This document shows, in pieces, positions 36,300 to 47,768 of a DNA stretch of 64,000 nucleotides. The DNA lies in the NCBI GenBank assembly GCA_024449915.1, contig JAMZAV010000105.1:620001-684000 (forward strand), written 5' to 3'. Below the pieces are notes generated by a model. The model made no database searches. It had not been told where the DNA came from and saw only the letters and a program-made list of their open reading frames with translations. Source of the stretch: Sweltsa coloradensis. Its lineage: Eukaryota; Arthropoda; Insecta; Plecoptera; Chloroperlidae. The position numbers and the translations under genes are program-made. How positions within the stretch are numbered: position 1 is the stretch's first letter; each line of letters opens with the position of its first letter.

Positions 36300-38480
36300 C
36301 TTTGGGGCTTTGGGTTTCGAGGTTAAACCCCATAGTTTTTCAAAACCCCTTCCCACAACTGAAAAGGGTTTCGATTTTTTTCCCCCACCTTAAACCCACA
36401 GGGCGCACAGGCTTGACTCCCCCAATCCCTACTTTGTGAAAATGTTGACCCAGCGGTCATCCCCCCGGTATCAAATTTCTGAATGGGGCAGATGAAAACC
36501 TTTTTTTTTATATCTGGGTATTTTTGTTTCCTTTTTAAACTATACTCTCCCAATTCCCCTTTGCCCTTTGCACCCTTCTCCTACTTCCCCCACGCAAACT
36601 TTTTTAGCAGAGATCTTAGATGAGTTTTGGGACCCCCTTATAAAAAAATGCCTTCTCATTTTGGTGTCATCTTGCTCCCCCTCTTTGCCAAAAAGGTCTC
36701 CCCTTCTCTTACAAGGCAGATTGCAGTTTTCCCACTGCCCCTACAAACTTTTTTTCTTTTCCCTAAATTCGGGAAAATTTCGGGTCCAGCTTTCCCGGAA
36801 ACAAGTTGGGGGAAAGTCTATTGGTAAGAACTTGAAGACTGTTTTAAGGGAGTTTTTTTCAAGTTTGGCTCCCTTTTGGGTTTTACCACCAAAATCTAAA
36901 AGTGGGGCCATTACCGATTTGTTGTTTTGTGAGTGACTTCCATCCAATTTTAAAAAGTCTTGTCTATTACTTGTATATCAAAATTATTAAAATATTTTAT
37001 TTTAAACTTTTAAAAGCTTTTGTCTACTTCATGTAAAATTTAAATAATCTTTCTTACTAATTATTTATCTTTTTATTTCTTGTTTTTGCTTTTCTAGTAG
37101 TTTATAAAATTAAAATTGTGTGGGCCCCTAGATCATATTTGGCCCTACTATAGGGTTTTTCTCTATTATACTGTAACAGGAGCAGCGAAACTCTTATATA
37201 AAAATTAGTATTTAAGTTTTTTTGTAAAATTCCCAAATGTAAAAGCAAAAAGTCTTTTTGGGGTAAAAACACTTTAAACATTACATTAAAATGAAAACAT
37301 GTTGCAGATTGTAAAAACTGGAACTAAAACTGTGGCGTATCCTAAACCGGACAGGCCACACAATGCCCAGCCAGGGTTTTAATCCTCAGTAAGCCCCCGG
37401 CTACCCACCTCCCCGGGCCCCCAGCAAGGTTTCCAACCCCCGAATCAAAAGTAGCCCCCGGGTACCCACCTGCAGGCCAGGCAAGGAAAACCAGCCCCCA
37501 AAACCAAAAGACGCCCCTCCAGGGTACCCCCCGGGGGCCCCCAAAAGGGTATCAAAACCCCCAAAACCCAAAAGTATGCCCCGGGTTTGCACCCCCGGCC
37601 AACAGTATGCTCCTGGGTTCCCATCCTCCGGGGCAGCCCAAAGGGGGTACGCTCCAATATCCCCAGCAACCCCGGGGGCCTACAGGGGGAGTACCCATGC
37701 TGAAAAGAAGTCACTGCTTTTTTCAAAGTCTACAAAAGCCCTACAAATTTTTAAAAACTTTCTGGTGGGGAGGGCCAAAACAAACCCCAAACAAGAAGGT
37801 AAAAAATAGATGTGCATTTTTTAGGGAAACCCACTGTGCAACCCTTTTTCGTGTGATTTTTTTAAAAAAACATATTTATTAATTAAACCTTGCTGTTTCC
37901 CACTTCTGTCAGTTTTCTTGGGTTTTGAAACAAAAAGGGTTTTTCCATCCCCTCACAAACATATTTTTCTTCCCCCAAACCGCCAAAATCCTCCCCTTTT
38001 TTGCCCTAAATCTCCTGTTTTCTTCTTTATCTCTCCTCCTAGCCCTTCCCCATTTTTTTTGTGCTGGATTCTTTTGAGTCCCCAAACCAAAAAACTTTTG
38101 TAGTAAACGGCCCCCGTTGAACTGTAAACCCGAGTCCCCTTACACCGGGGAAAGTCAAAAAAAAATTTTCGTAACCTTTTGTACCCGGGTTTTCTGCGGG
38201 AGACACAGGGACAAAATTTAAAATTTCCCCCGTTTAAATCCGCATCCTGTGGATCCTTAGAAAAGAAAGGGGGATTGGGTTACCAAAAAAAAAGATCAAA
38301 AATTCCGGAAAAATTTCTAGTAGTTAACCGGGATTTAAAAATTATTATTTCTTTTAAAAAATTAAATTCCCAAAAACCCTTGAATTTGAAAAAATTTAAA
38401 AAGGGCCCAACTTAAGAGTTCTGGCCCGGGGGCCTTAAAATATAGGGGGCCCATGGGGGGATGTCTATGGGAAAAATTTT
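36300..38480. other. Low-quality, homopolymer-rich segment
   Basis: Runs of three to eight identical bases follow each other almost continuously and no frame survives. The transition at both ends is abrupt. Within it, 37390-37690 shows about five units of a roughly 60-bp minisatellite ('gcccccgggtacccacc ... caaaag'). I infer poor consensus rather than biology; no gene can be read here. Confidence 0.65.
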
Positions 38481-38837
38481 AAATTGCCTGTTATTTTTCT
38501 TTGATTCTAGGGAGGTGGCTTTTTAAATTGTAATAGGCTTTCTGATGATTTAAGCAAAAATGATGTCAGCCTGTGCAGTGTAAAGTAGAGTAGTGGACAT
38601 GAAGATTGCTGTAATGAAACTAGTTCACAGTAAATTTATTTGACTTTGTCTATTTTTATCCCTGCCCTGTCGCCTCATACTTCCGGCACACACTGAACAA
38701 TGATTTCATAGACTCATAGTCCTCCAGTGTTCTCCCCAGAGCCGATGAGCTGGGTGGCCTGCCCGATGAAAATTCATTTCCGCCCGGCAAAGCTTGACTA
38801 CGTGTAAAGATAAACTTGTATGATAAGTTTTTTCAAT

Positions 38838-39854
38838 ACTTGTTCATTACAGAGACCCCCCAAAAAGGAAAGTAGGTTACCTAATGGGGTTGGGGGGGCT
38901 CAAAGCGCCGTGGGGGGGAGCATGAATTGGGTTGCCATATTTCCTAGATTGAAATTCGGGACATTTAGGAACTGAGGATACAGCAAGGGGTCTGGGGCAA
39001 AGCCCCAGCCGCCAGATGCGAAAAAATTTCTGGGACTTTTTCGACGTAAGTGCCCAGAAAACAACGTTTAAGCATTACATTTTTCATGTTTGAAGTGATG
39101 ATAGAATACACAATTTCATAAAATTAAGGTGATGTTGGGTTGGGTTGGGTACTAGGAACTAGAGGTACCGGTACCATAAAGTTCAAAACAAACTACAGTG
39201 TTCTATTCGTTTTTAAACAGAAAAACAATTTATTCTATTCAGTCACTTCCATTTCCATAGGCCTAACTTCAAGAATCGAGCTGATTAGCTTCATCACCCT
39301 TTTTTTTCTTAGCCCAGTCATATGTTTGTGAGGAACTTATTCCAGCCAACAACTTAAAATTACTTTTCACATAGGTAATCATAAGACACACCCTTAAAGT
39401 TATATTGCACTAGGAGGATTGACCTCACAGAACTAATGAGGTCTGTTTCTTTCATCTGTCCACTGACAGTTCATCAGTGAAAATAATATCAGTGAAAATA
39501 TTATTTTCACATTAGCATTTTGGTGCGTGACCCAAGCGGTGACGACTTGGAGAGTGCTGCGCCACATTTTAACGGCCATTCTTTCAAAAACAACAATTTT
39601 GAAACAATTATAAGTATGAGTAAGACTAGGATTTGGAAATGGGGACATTCCCGAATTTCCGGGATACGTAAAACGGAGAGCTAAAAATCGGGACAATCCT
39701 GATTTTTTTCGGCACGTATGGCAACCCTAAGCATGAAGTGCATTGCCATGGTCACCTAGGCACCCCCCCACGGCGCTTTGCCCCCCCCCCCCCCAACCTC
39801 ACTAACCTACTTTCCTTTTCGGAGGAGGGGAGGGAGTCCCTATAATGAACAAGT
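38838..39854. mobile_element. Fold-back element split by a younger insertion
   Basis: The outer arms (38838-38918 and 39738-39854) are inverted copies sharing ACTTGTTCATTA, GGAAAGTAGGTTA, GCGCCGTGGGGGGG and G-runs. Removing the inserted 803-bp element and one target copy leaves a hairpin element of about 206 bp. Confidence 0.75.
38927..39729. mobile_element. hAT-like element nested in the fold-back element
   Basis: The ends TTGGGTTGCCATAT and the inverse of TAGGGTTGCCATAC are flanked by an exact 8-bp duplication, agcatgaa (38919-38926 and 39730-39737). The subterminal regions mention each other weakly ('gggacatt' and 'cgggac'). No transposase was seen; superfamily assignment rests on the 8-bp duplication. 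Confidence 0.8.
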
Positions 39855-40414
39855 GCTAATTTTTCAAAAACATGTTGTTTCTGTTTTTTGGTGGTGGTGC
39901 CGAGCTGGCAGCAGAGAATTATTTGATTTTAATGAAGACATTCATCTATTGTTTTGCATTTAGGCCTACCTATTGTTTATTTTATATACTTAGGCTAACC
40001 ATGCATGGAAAACGATCCATAAGGGTTCTGGGTTTTACTGTAGGCCCTATCCAACCAAATACAAAAATTTGTAAAAAAAAAACGGCAGCCACGCTCTCCT
40101 TCAAAAGTCTTCAGCTGTGAATGCTGTGAGATTTATTTTATTTATTTATTTAAGTAAGCCTTCTACAGTGTTCACTCATATGCATGTCCATATAGACATG
40201 CGAGTATATGAAGTTGTCTGTACAATTGTTAAGAAAACAAACATAAACAACAACATAAAACAGTTTACAATGTTAACAAAGTTCAATTCGATAAAAGAGT
40301 GCAATTGGTCAATTAAAATAGTTTCAATGTAGATACAATATATCAGTCTTAGATTAAAAATAAAATTAAAACTAAGATATTTGGGTTCACACAACATATG
40401 TACTGATACTATCG

Positions 40415-41060
40415 TTAGCTTAAGCTAGTCCTATACAATACAAGTCTCAAATATTCACTTACTGAATAAAAGCTGTGTTCCAAAAGGAATGATTTAATCC
40501 TAGCCTTAAACTCCTTCCTAGAGCTTGTAACACCAACATTCCGTAATTCTTCAGGCAATTTGTTATATACTTTAATTCCCATGTTCACGGGATCATTATC
40601 CAGCAGCTTCAATCTATGGCTAGTCTGGTACAATTTTCCCTTCCCCTCTCGTGTTTATATTATGGACATTTGCATTCAATTGAAATAAGTTAGGAAATTT
40701 ATTTACAAACATGATAACCTCAAGCAGATACAGACAAGCTACAGTTAATATATTTGCATTCTTAAAAGCCTGTCTGCATGATTCTCTAGAGCCTAAATGG
40801 AGCATATTACCGCAATGCTCTCTTCTGAAGGCAAAAAATCTTACTTACACTCGTTGAGTTCCCCAAAACAATATCCCATAGTTTATCAGAGACTGAGTGT
40901 TGGCATGAAAAACTATTTTCCTTGTATCCAAATTACATTGGGTGGACAAGGCTTTCATTGTAAAACAAGAAGAGCTTAGTCTCTTGCCCAGGTCTTCAAT
41001 ATGAGATGACCACTTTAGTTTAAAATCCAGTTTAAGGCCTAGGAATTTGGCTACCTCCAC
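40415..41060 (-). pseudogene. LINE: thumb and C-terminal tail after reverse transcriptase
   Basis: Three successive frames give KFLGLKLDFKLKWSSHI (the '(Y/F)LG..(L/I)D..L.W..HI' motif after the YADD box), then ANTQSLINYGILFWG ('...Y.SLI.YGI..WG'), ACLYLLEVIMFV and IKVYNKLPEELRN...FKARIKSFL. These motifs, in this order, are standard for CR1/L2/Jockey reverse transcriptase ORFs. Two frameshifts separate them (near 40850 and 40625). Confidence 0.85.
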
Positions 41061-41072
41061 TATATCAATTGA

Positions 41073-41580
41073 TTAGTTGTTATGCTCTACTGTTAAATGT
41101 TGACCCTTAACTTGGTAGGTAATTATTTGGGTTTTTGAACAGTTTAGCTTCAATTTGTTAGCCTTGAACCATGCTTCTAATTCTCTAAGAATAACTCCCA
41201 ATTTGTAAATTAACTCGTCTATGCCCTGTGCCGTAATTATCACGGTAGTATCATCTGCGAAAGAATTGCTTTGCAATGACGCGCTAAATAAGGTGGTAAA
41301 TCGTTGATATAAAGGCTAAGAAACTGGACCAATATTAGAACCCTGCGGAACCCCACTATTAACCTGTTTCCAACCTGATGAACACTCAACACCATTGCTG
41401 TTAATATCTACGCGTTGCTTTCGGTCAGTAAGATAGGATCTGACCCATGAACCTGCTGTACCCCTTAGTCCGTATGTTTTAATTTATCATAAGGATAGAA
41501 TGGTGAAGTGTATCGAATGCTTTAGACAGATCGCACATAATAGATCCACCACTAGTTTCTTATCTAAGGCGTTATTGATC
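41073..41580 (-). pseudogene. LINE: reverse transcriptase core
   Basis: In different frames the minus strand encodes DLSKAFDTLHH (about 41552-41495), the fingers/palm motif. It continues with WVRSYLTDRKQRVDI and VNSGVPQGSNIGPV (about 41440-41330), then SFADDTTVII (41273-41241) with the catalytic Asp pair. Stops and frameshifts break it at least three times. The next motif, TYQVKGQHL, leads directly into the segment ending at 41060. Confidence 0.85.
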
Positions 41581-41749
41581 TCATGTTTAGTTGGAATGCT
41601 GCCGTAAAGGTAGAGTGTCCCTCTCCCTTTACCCATGTTTATTCTCGCATAGTATATTATTGTCATTGAGAACACGGGTTTCCCCGCTAAGAAATATTTT
41701 TTTGAACACCTTTGCAAAGTCGGCAGCAATGCAACTGGCTAATTTGAAT

Positions 41750-43310
<1,561 letters not shown>

Positions 43311-43329
43311 AACTTTTAATATTGCCCAA

Positions 43330-43710
43330 TTGGCGGACGATAAATAGTGATAAAATATGGGAGTGGAAGAAAACAACTTCCAATGCCACATACTTTAAGG
43401 ACTCTCTCAAAACAGACTTGCATGTAATGTCGGATCTTGGTTAATAATTAGATTCCTAAGTTTCTAAATGTAGATACACACCCCCCCTCCTTTTGCACTG
43501 GTCTGGTAAAATATGAAGCTAATGTAAAATCATTAATAATAACTGAATGTTCTTGGAGAAGGTAACATCCAATGCTCTCCAAAACACAGAATGTCAATTA
43601 CCTCTGGAACAGAATCTAAAAAAAAATTCCACCTGTTCGGTTTTATACATAAGCTTCTAATGTTTTGATGGAAGACATTAACTTTTATAGGCCTATCTTT
43701 CCCGTCCCCT
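43330..43710 (-). pseudogene. LINE: start of APE-type endonuclease
   Basis: The minus strand reads VNVFHQNIRSLCIKPNRW, then VPEVIDILCFGEHWM, and after a frame change ALEVVFFHSHILSLFIV followed by a PPIGQY-like stretch. This matches the N-terminal half of apurinic-type LINE endonucleases: 'hhN(I/V)RS', the catalytic Glu in 'hlchhsE.(W/H)', and 'h.hh.hYRPP'. The remaining catalytic half falls in the damaged region. Confidence 0.8.
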
Positions 43711-44034
43711 TTGTTTAGTGGGCCCTTCCGCTTATAGAATTTATATTTTTATCATCTGAGACTTCCCCAAACTTTGGTCCCTCCAGAATTAAATTTGAAT
43801 TAGTAATAGTTCCTCTAGGCCTAGTTCCTAATTCAACTTTCTTCTCTTTTCAAATTATACTTTTTTTACTTTCCCCTTTTCCCATCTTGCAAAAATTTAG
43901 TGCCTCATCACCCAAAATGTTAAAATTGTTCCATCTACCTGGTTAATCAGTTTATCCATAATAGAGGTAATTCCCCCATTTTAAACATAAAAACCAATCT
44001 TCTGAGTGTTTGCCGGGCCCTGTTTTATGGCACT

Positions 44035-44430
44035 GGATTTTTTCAGTGTTGGTGTCTGAAACTTTGGTGTCTTTGGTGAGTTGGGCTCGGCAACATCCTT
44101 GGTTATCAAGGTGGGCTCGGCATCACCCTTGGTCGTCCGAGTGGGCTCAGGGGCAGTCTCGGTTGTCGAGTGGGCTCGGCATTGTCCTTGATATTTCGGG
44201 GTGAGCTCTGGGGCCAGTCTGGGTTATCGAGGTGGGTCGGCGTCATCCTTGCTTATCGAGGTGGGCTCAGGGGCCGTTTCGGTTATCGAGGTGGGCTAGG
44301 CATCGTCCTTGATTGTCGAGGTGAGCTCAGGGAAGTCTTGGTTATCGAGGTGGGCCCGCATCGTCCTTGATTGTCGGGGTGAGCTCACGGGCCAGTCTCG
44401 GTTATCGAGATGGCTCGGCGTCGTCCTCAG
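44035..44430 (-). repeat. 30-bp tandem encoding a 10-residue Pro/Glu/Thr repeat
   Basis: Units of about 30 bp ('tggttatcgaggtgggctcg' + 'gcatcgtcct') run for some 390 bases. On the minus strand the best frame reads EPTRTTKGDA, EPTLITKDVA and TTETAP-EPT, an acidic, Pro/Thr-rich repeat. It continues into KTPKFQTPTLKKSSAIKQ. The position between the esterase-like domain and the endonuclease suggests a disordered tail of the LINE first ORF. Indels between units break the frame. Confidence 0.75.
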
Positions 44431-44779
44431 CAAGTTCAGGCCCCCCAAGGCTCAGCGAGAGTAGGCCTAATTCTTTTGCGACATTGTAACTGTGAGACTG
44501 GTGTTTTCCTCCTCGGACAACTTCACGGCTGAGGTGGAGATACTGGTACAGGCTATGGCCTCAGGTGATGTCATCCAGATTTCGCTCTCGATGAGTTCCG
44601 TCAGATAACTATTTGGCCTAGGCATATCTTTGGTTATAGTGTTAGTGTGGCCATCTAGATCAATCAGATGAACCTCATTTTTGTATTCGTCTCCGATGCT
44701 AGGTTTCCGGCAAAGCTTTAGGGTTTGGTAGCAACTCAGAGTCATTGATTGATTTAGCAATCGAGCTCACACAGCTTCA

Positions 44780-45133
44780 CTTTTCCTCTATGATTTAAAT
44801 GGAGGCCATGTCTGGTGTAATTCTCCTTGCTCATGGCCTTCGACAGATTAATGAAATTTATGTTGTCGGTTTTTGATAATGCTGTTTCTAAAGCCCGGTT
44901 TGCTTCATGGATTGTATTATTCAAGTAGGTTTATCGTACCTATTTAAGATGGAAGTCATGAAGATTTTGTCCCTGATGCTGCGTTTTTTAGCTTCTAATA
45001 GAATTGGGTTGATCACATTCTCTGAGATGTACCCTTCTTGAACATTGCCTTCAACATGAATGGCCCCTACACCATCTGTTGGCTGTAGGTTTATATCATT
45101 TGTGCCTCCAATTATCACTGTTATTTCTTTCAT
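44780..45133 (-). pseudogene. SGNH esterase-like domain of LINE ORF1
   Basis: The frame 44921-45133 starts MKEITVIIGGTNDINLQPTD; GGTND is the block III signature of SGNH hydrolases. After a frameshift (near 44925) come NNTIHEANRALETAL, INFINLSKAM and TRHGLHLNHRGK. The HGLHLN stretch fits block V, although the catalytic Asp of 'DGLHLN' is His here. ORF1 proteins of CR1-like LINEs are known to carry such an esterase domain, which supports its assignment to the LINE. The N-terminal Ser block was not found. It is decayed and probably inactive. Confidence 0.75.
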
Positions 45134-45559
45134 AGGCCTACCTTTGTTGACCTCTATTCCCTTTACTATTTCATTTACCCCTGCGTTCGGTTTTCAGGTT
45201 AGCGGTAACTTTGTACTTGTCTCCAAGTTTATACTGGAGATGATTTCGACACAATCTACCATGACTGTCAGTTAACAACCGAGACTAAGATTTTTGCTCT
45301 AGTAGGTTCCTTTTGGTTTGATGTTTTTGCTTTTGGTTGGATCTGGTATTGTGAATTGGTTAAGTTCTCACTATACACAGATCTAGGCCTAGAACTATGA
45401 TTCTGCTGTTGCTTTTTCCTTTTCCTTTGACTTGCTCGTGCAGGTTAGCAGAATGTCAAACCGGTTTCGCGTGGAAACTGGCACCTGACCTTCCAGAGCT
45501 TGTGTCTCATTAATTTTATTACAGGCCTACTATGCCTAGACCTAAAATCATTGTTGTCA

Positions 45560-46130
45560 TTAGTCCTCCCGTTTCTTGTGGTAAACAACAATATCTATAT
45601 CTGCAAATATAAAAAACTGCTTCTATGAGCAGTTTAACTTGTTGCCATTCCATCCGTCCCGCCCACATCCAGTTTAGGGATGGCCAGCTTCCTGATTCTA
45701 TAATTTTCGCATTGCAACTTGAGCTCGAGTAGACTCTGTAGAAGTGAGACAAGTGTGGGCTTGCTGTTCGATTGGTTTTTTGTTATCAAGTAAAAAATGA
45801 ACCGCCTGCCATTAGTCAGTGAGGCCACTTCTCCTACACCTTTATTCTGTCTTAAAAGAGCAGCATCATTGCTGCATATTTGCCTTAGTTCTGCGGCAAC
45901 TCCTTGGCTCATCTGCATATCAGCAGCTACACAATGTGCTATGGAAGTGTCCGAAGGGGCATCCAATATATTCCCAATTATTTCCTTTAGCATACTAGGC
46001 CTAGACTTTGGCTTAGAACTACCATTATTATCAGCTGTGATAGTACTTACATGAAGAGGCCTAAGCCTATTTGTTTCATATGAGCTAACTACTGTTTCAG
46101 TAGACCATATTATTATATATATTATTAGAC
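45560..46130 (-). pseudogene. Macrodomain of OARD1/TARG1 type upstream of the esterase
   Basis: Macrodomains bind or hydrolyse ADP-ribose; the OARD1 group removes ADP-ribose from glutamate and deacylates O-acetyl-ADP-ribose. The frame 45634-45993 reads IIGNILDAPSDTSIAHCVAA, then MSQGVAAELRQ, GVGEVASLTNGRRFIFYLIT and KPTLVSLLQSLLEL. These match in order the family pattern 'GD(L/I)(F/L).(A/C)P..(D/S)S(L/I)AHC(V/I)(S/A).D..M..G(I/V)A', 'GEVA.L...R.(I/V)(F/Y)YL(I/V)TK', 'KPT...L..SL..(L/M)'. Two frame changes at homopolymers lead to DGMEWQQVKLLIEAVF and DIDIVVYHKK, the usual end. The Gly of 'MG.G(I/V)A' is Gln-Gly here, so activity is doubtful. The frame stays open upstream (ETVVSSYETNRLRPLHV) to the gypsy LTR. 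Confidence 0.8.
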
Positions 46131-46132
46131 CA

Positions 46133-46365
46133 TATTATATTTCTTATTACGTTTTTCTAGTCAGGATGGATTAATAGTTTACAAATAACGACGGACTACA
46201 TTTTTAGTTGACTGTTTATTGATACAATGACAATACAGTAAAGTGCGGGAGTCCTACTTTTTAGGTCCCACCAAACAACTTAGAAATCTTCTACCTAGTA
46301 CCAACCTAACAACATGATACATGTAGTTGTTGTTGTTGTCAGTTTTCAAATACCTTTATATAACA
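46133..46365 (-). repeat. Gypsy 3' LTR
   Basis: It is nearly identical to 50666-50897. In sense orientation it starts TGTTATATAAAGG and ends TATATAATA, imperfect inverted ends. The partial duplicate 'agaccatattat' just outside (46103-46114) blurs the outer boundary. Confidence 0.93.
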
Positions 46366-46378
46366 TCCCCTTTTCTAA
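46366..46378 (-). other. Gypsy polypurine tract
   Basis: AGAAAAGGGGA on the minus strand directly precedes the 3' LTR, the expected plus-strand DNA primer position. Confidence 0.8.
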
Positions 46379-46516
46379 ACTGAAACATTACTATTCAACA
46401 ACATAATGAGAAGTACAATTATTTGTTTTACAATTCTAAAGATAGGGTTACAAAGATAGAATTGCTTACTTAAATTACAAACTATTTATAAGTCATAAAT
46501 CATAATCAAAAGTTGC

Positions 46517-47659
46517 TTAGCGCTGATAGTCTAACAGATAACGAGGCAGTTGTTTCTTTCGAGTTGGCCTAGTTATCGTTTGAGACAAAGGAGGTTCTAA
46601 AACTAAAGGATCAATCGGAATCACTGGTTCTGGAAGGTGATTTGGTTCTTGGAACAACTCTTCCGGAAGTGGCTGTGTTACTATGGGAGGAGGGTTTACA
46701 GACTGGTGCAAATCTCTTCGGTTCCTACGGAAATCTGCGTTGTTGGCCGTAGTAACGATGTACGACCTAGGCGATTCATGTATTCCCTTTACGATGGCTT
46801 TCTCCCATGTATCTCCACGTCTAATTCTGCAACTCTCTCCTATTTTTAGTTCTGGTAGAGGACGAGCCGATCTATCATAAAACTTCTTCTGACGACATTG
46901 TTTTAGACGAAGGGCGTCCGTAACCTGTGTTTCTACTCTAGGTTCTAATAGAGACTTGGATATCGGCAACTTTGTGCGAAGATTTCTGCTCATTAGCAAT
47001 TGTGCTGGAGATCTGTTTATGTCCTTAACTGGAGTTGATCTGTATTCTAAAAGAGCTGTATAGATATCTGTCCCTTCTGCATGTGCTTTACGGAGCATTG
47101 TTTTACCAATCTTAACTGCACTCTCTGCCATCCCATTAGATTGGGCATATGTTGGGCTTGATGTGATTATTTGGAAATCCCATTCTCTTGCAAATTGTTT
47201 GTATTCGTAGCTCATGAATGGCATATTGTCGGAAACTACGCACTCTGGGATACCATTATGTGAGAACACCATTTTCATATTTTGGATCACATCTTTAGCT
47301 GTTTTGCCTTTGCACTTAATGATTTCTAACCATTTTGAATAGTAATCAATTATCGCCAGGTATGTCACTCCACTATACTCTAGGAAATCGGCAGCAATCT
47401 TCTGCCATGGCCGATCAGGAATTTTATGAGGAAGTAATGGCTCTTTTGAGTTGTTTCTCTGAAACTTCTCACAGATCCAGCACTTGGACACTGTGTCCTC
47501 GATTTGCTGGGTCATGCCAGGCCAATAAAGAATTCCTCGTGCTCTCGCCTTACATTTTTCCATGCCCTGATGGCCCTCATGAATTGAATTTAACATTTTC
47601 TCACGCATTGTTTGAGGTACAAGTAACTTATTTCCTACAAACACTAAACCTTCCGACAC
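46517..47659 (-). CDS. Gypsy integrase region of pol
   Basis: Integrase inserts the retrotransposon cDNA. The zinc-binding domain shows HEGHQGMEKC and KCWICEKF (residues about 28-65; HHCC pattern). The core has the acidic triad at ADFLEY, VVSDNMPFMS and NGMAESAVK, though the usual 'DNGPQF' is changed to DNMPFM. The C-terminal part has RRGDTWEKAIVKGI (a GPY/F-like module), then a Pro-rich tail ending RYLLDYQR, a form common in Ty3/gypsy elements of invertebrates. The start given is just the first Met; the coding sequence belongs to one pol polyprotein with 47769-49271, separated by a single frameshift near 47780. The frame is otherwise intact for 380 codons. Confidence 0.93.
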   Translation of the reverse strand: MSEGLVFVGNKLLVPQTMREKMLNSIHEGHQGMEKCKARARGILYWPGMTQQIEDTVSKCWICEKFQRNNSKEPLLPHKIPDRPWQKIAADFLEYSGVTYLAIIDYYSKWLEIIKCKGKTAKDVIQNMKMVFSHNGIPECVVSDNMPFMSYEYKQFAREWDFQIITSSPTYAQSNGMAESAVKIGKTMLRKAHAEGTDIYTALLEYRSTPVKDINRSPAQLLMSRNLRTKLPISKSLLEPRVETQVTDALRLKQCRQKKFYDRSARPLPELKIGESCRIRRGDTWEKAIVKGIHESPRSYIVTTANNADFRRNRRDLHQSVNPPPIVTQPLPEELFQEPNHLPEPVIPIDPLVLEPPLSQTITRPTRKKQLPRYLLDYQR

Positions 47660-47768
47660 AGAGATCTGTTCCTGCAGTTTCCAATAAGGCTTTACACCTG
47701 GTTCAACCTCGGAAACTCGTCTTGGCCATCCTTCTGTGTGGTAGTGAATTATTTGCTGAAGGACTGTG

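Noticed and set aside
37390..37690. Gly/Pro-rich coding repeats on both strands
   Set aside because: A minisatellite in a low-quality segment; no stable frame.
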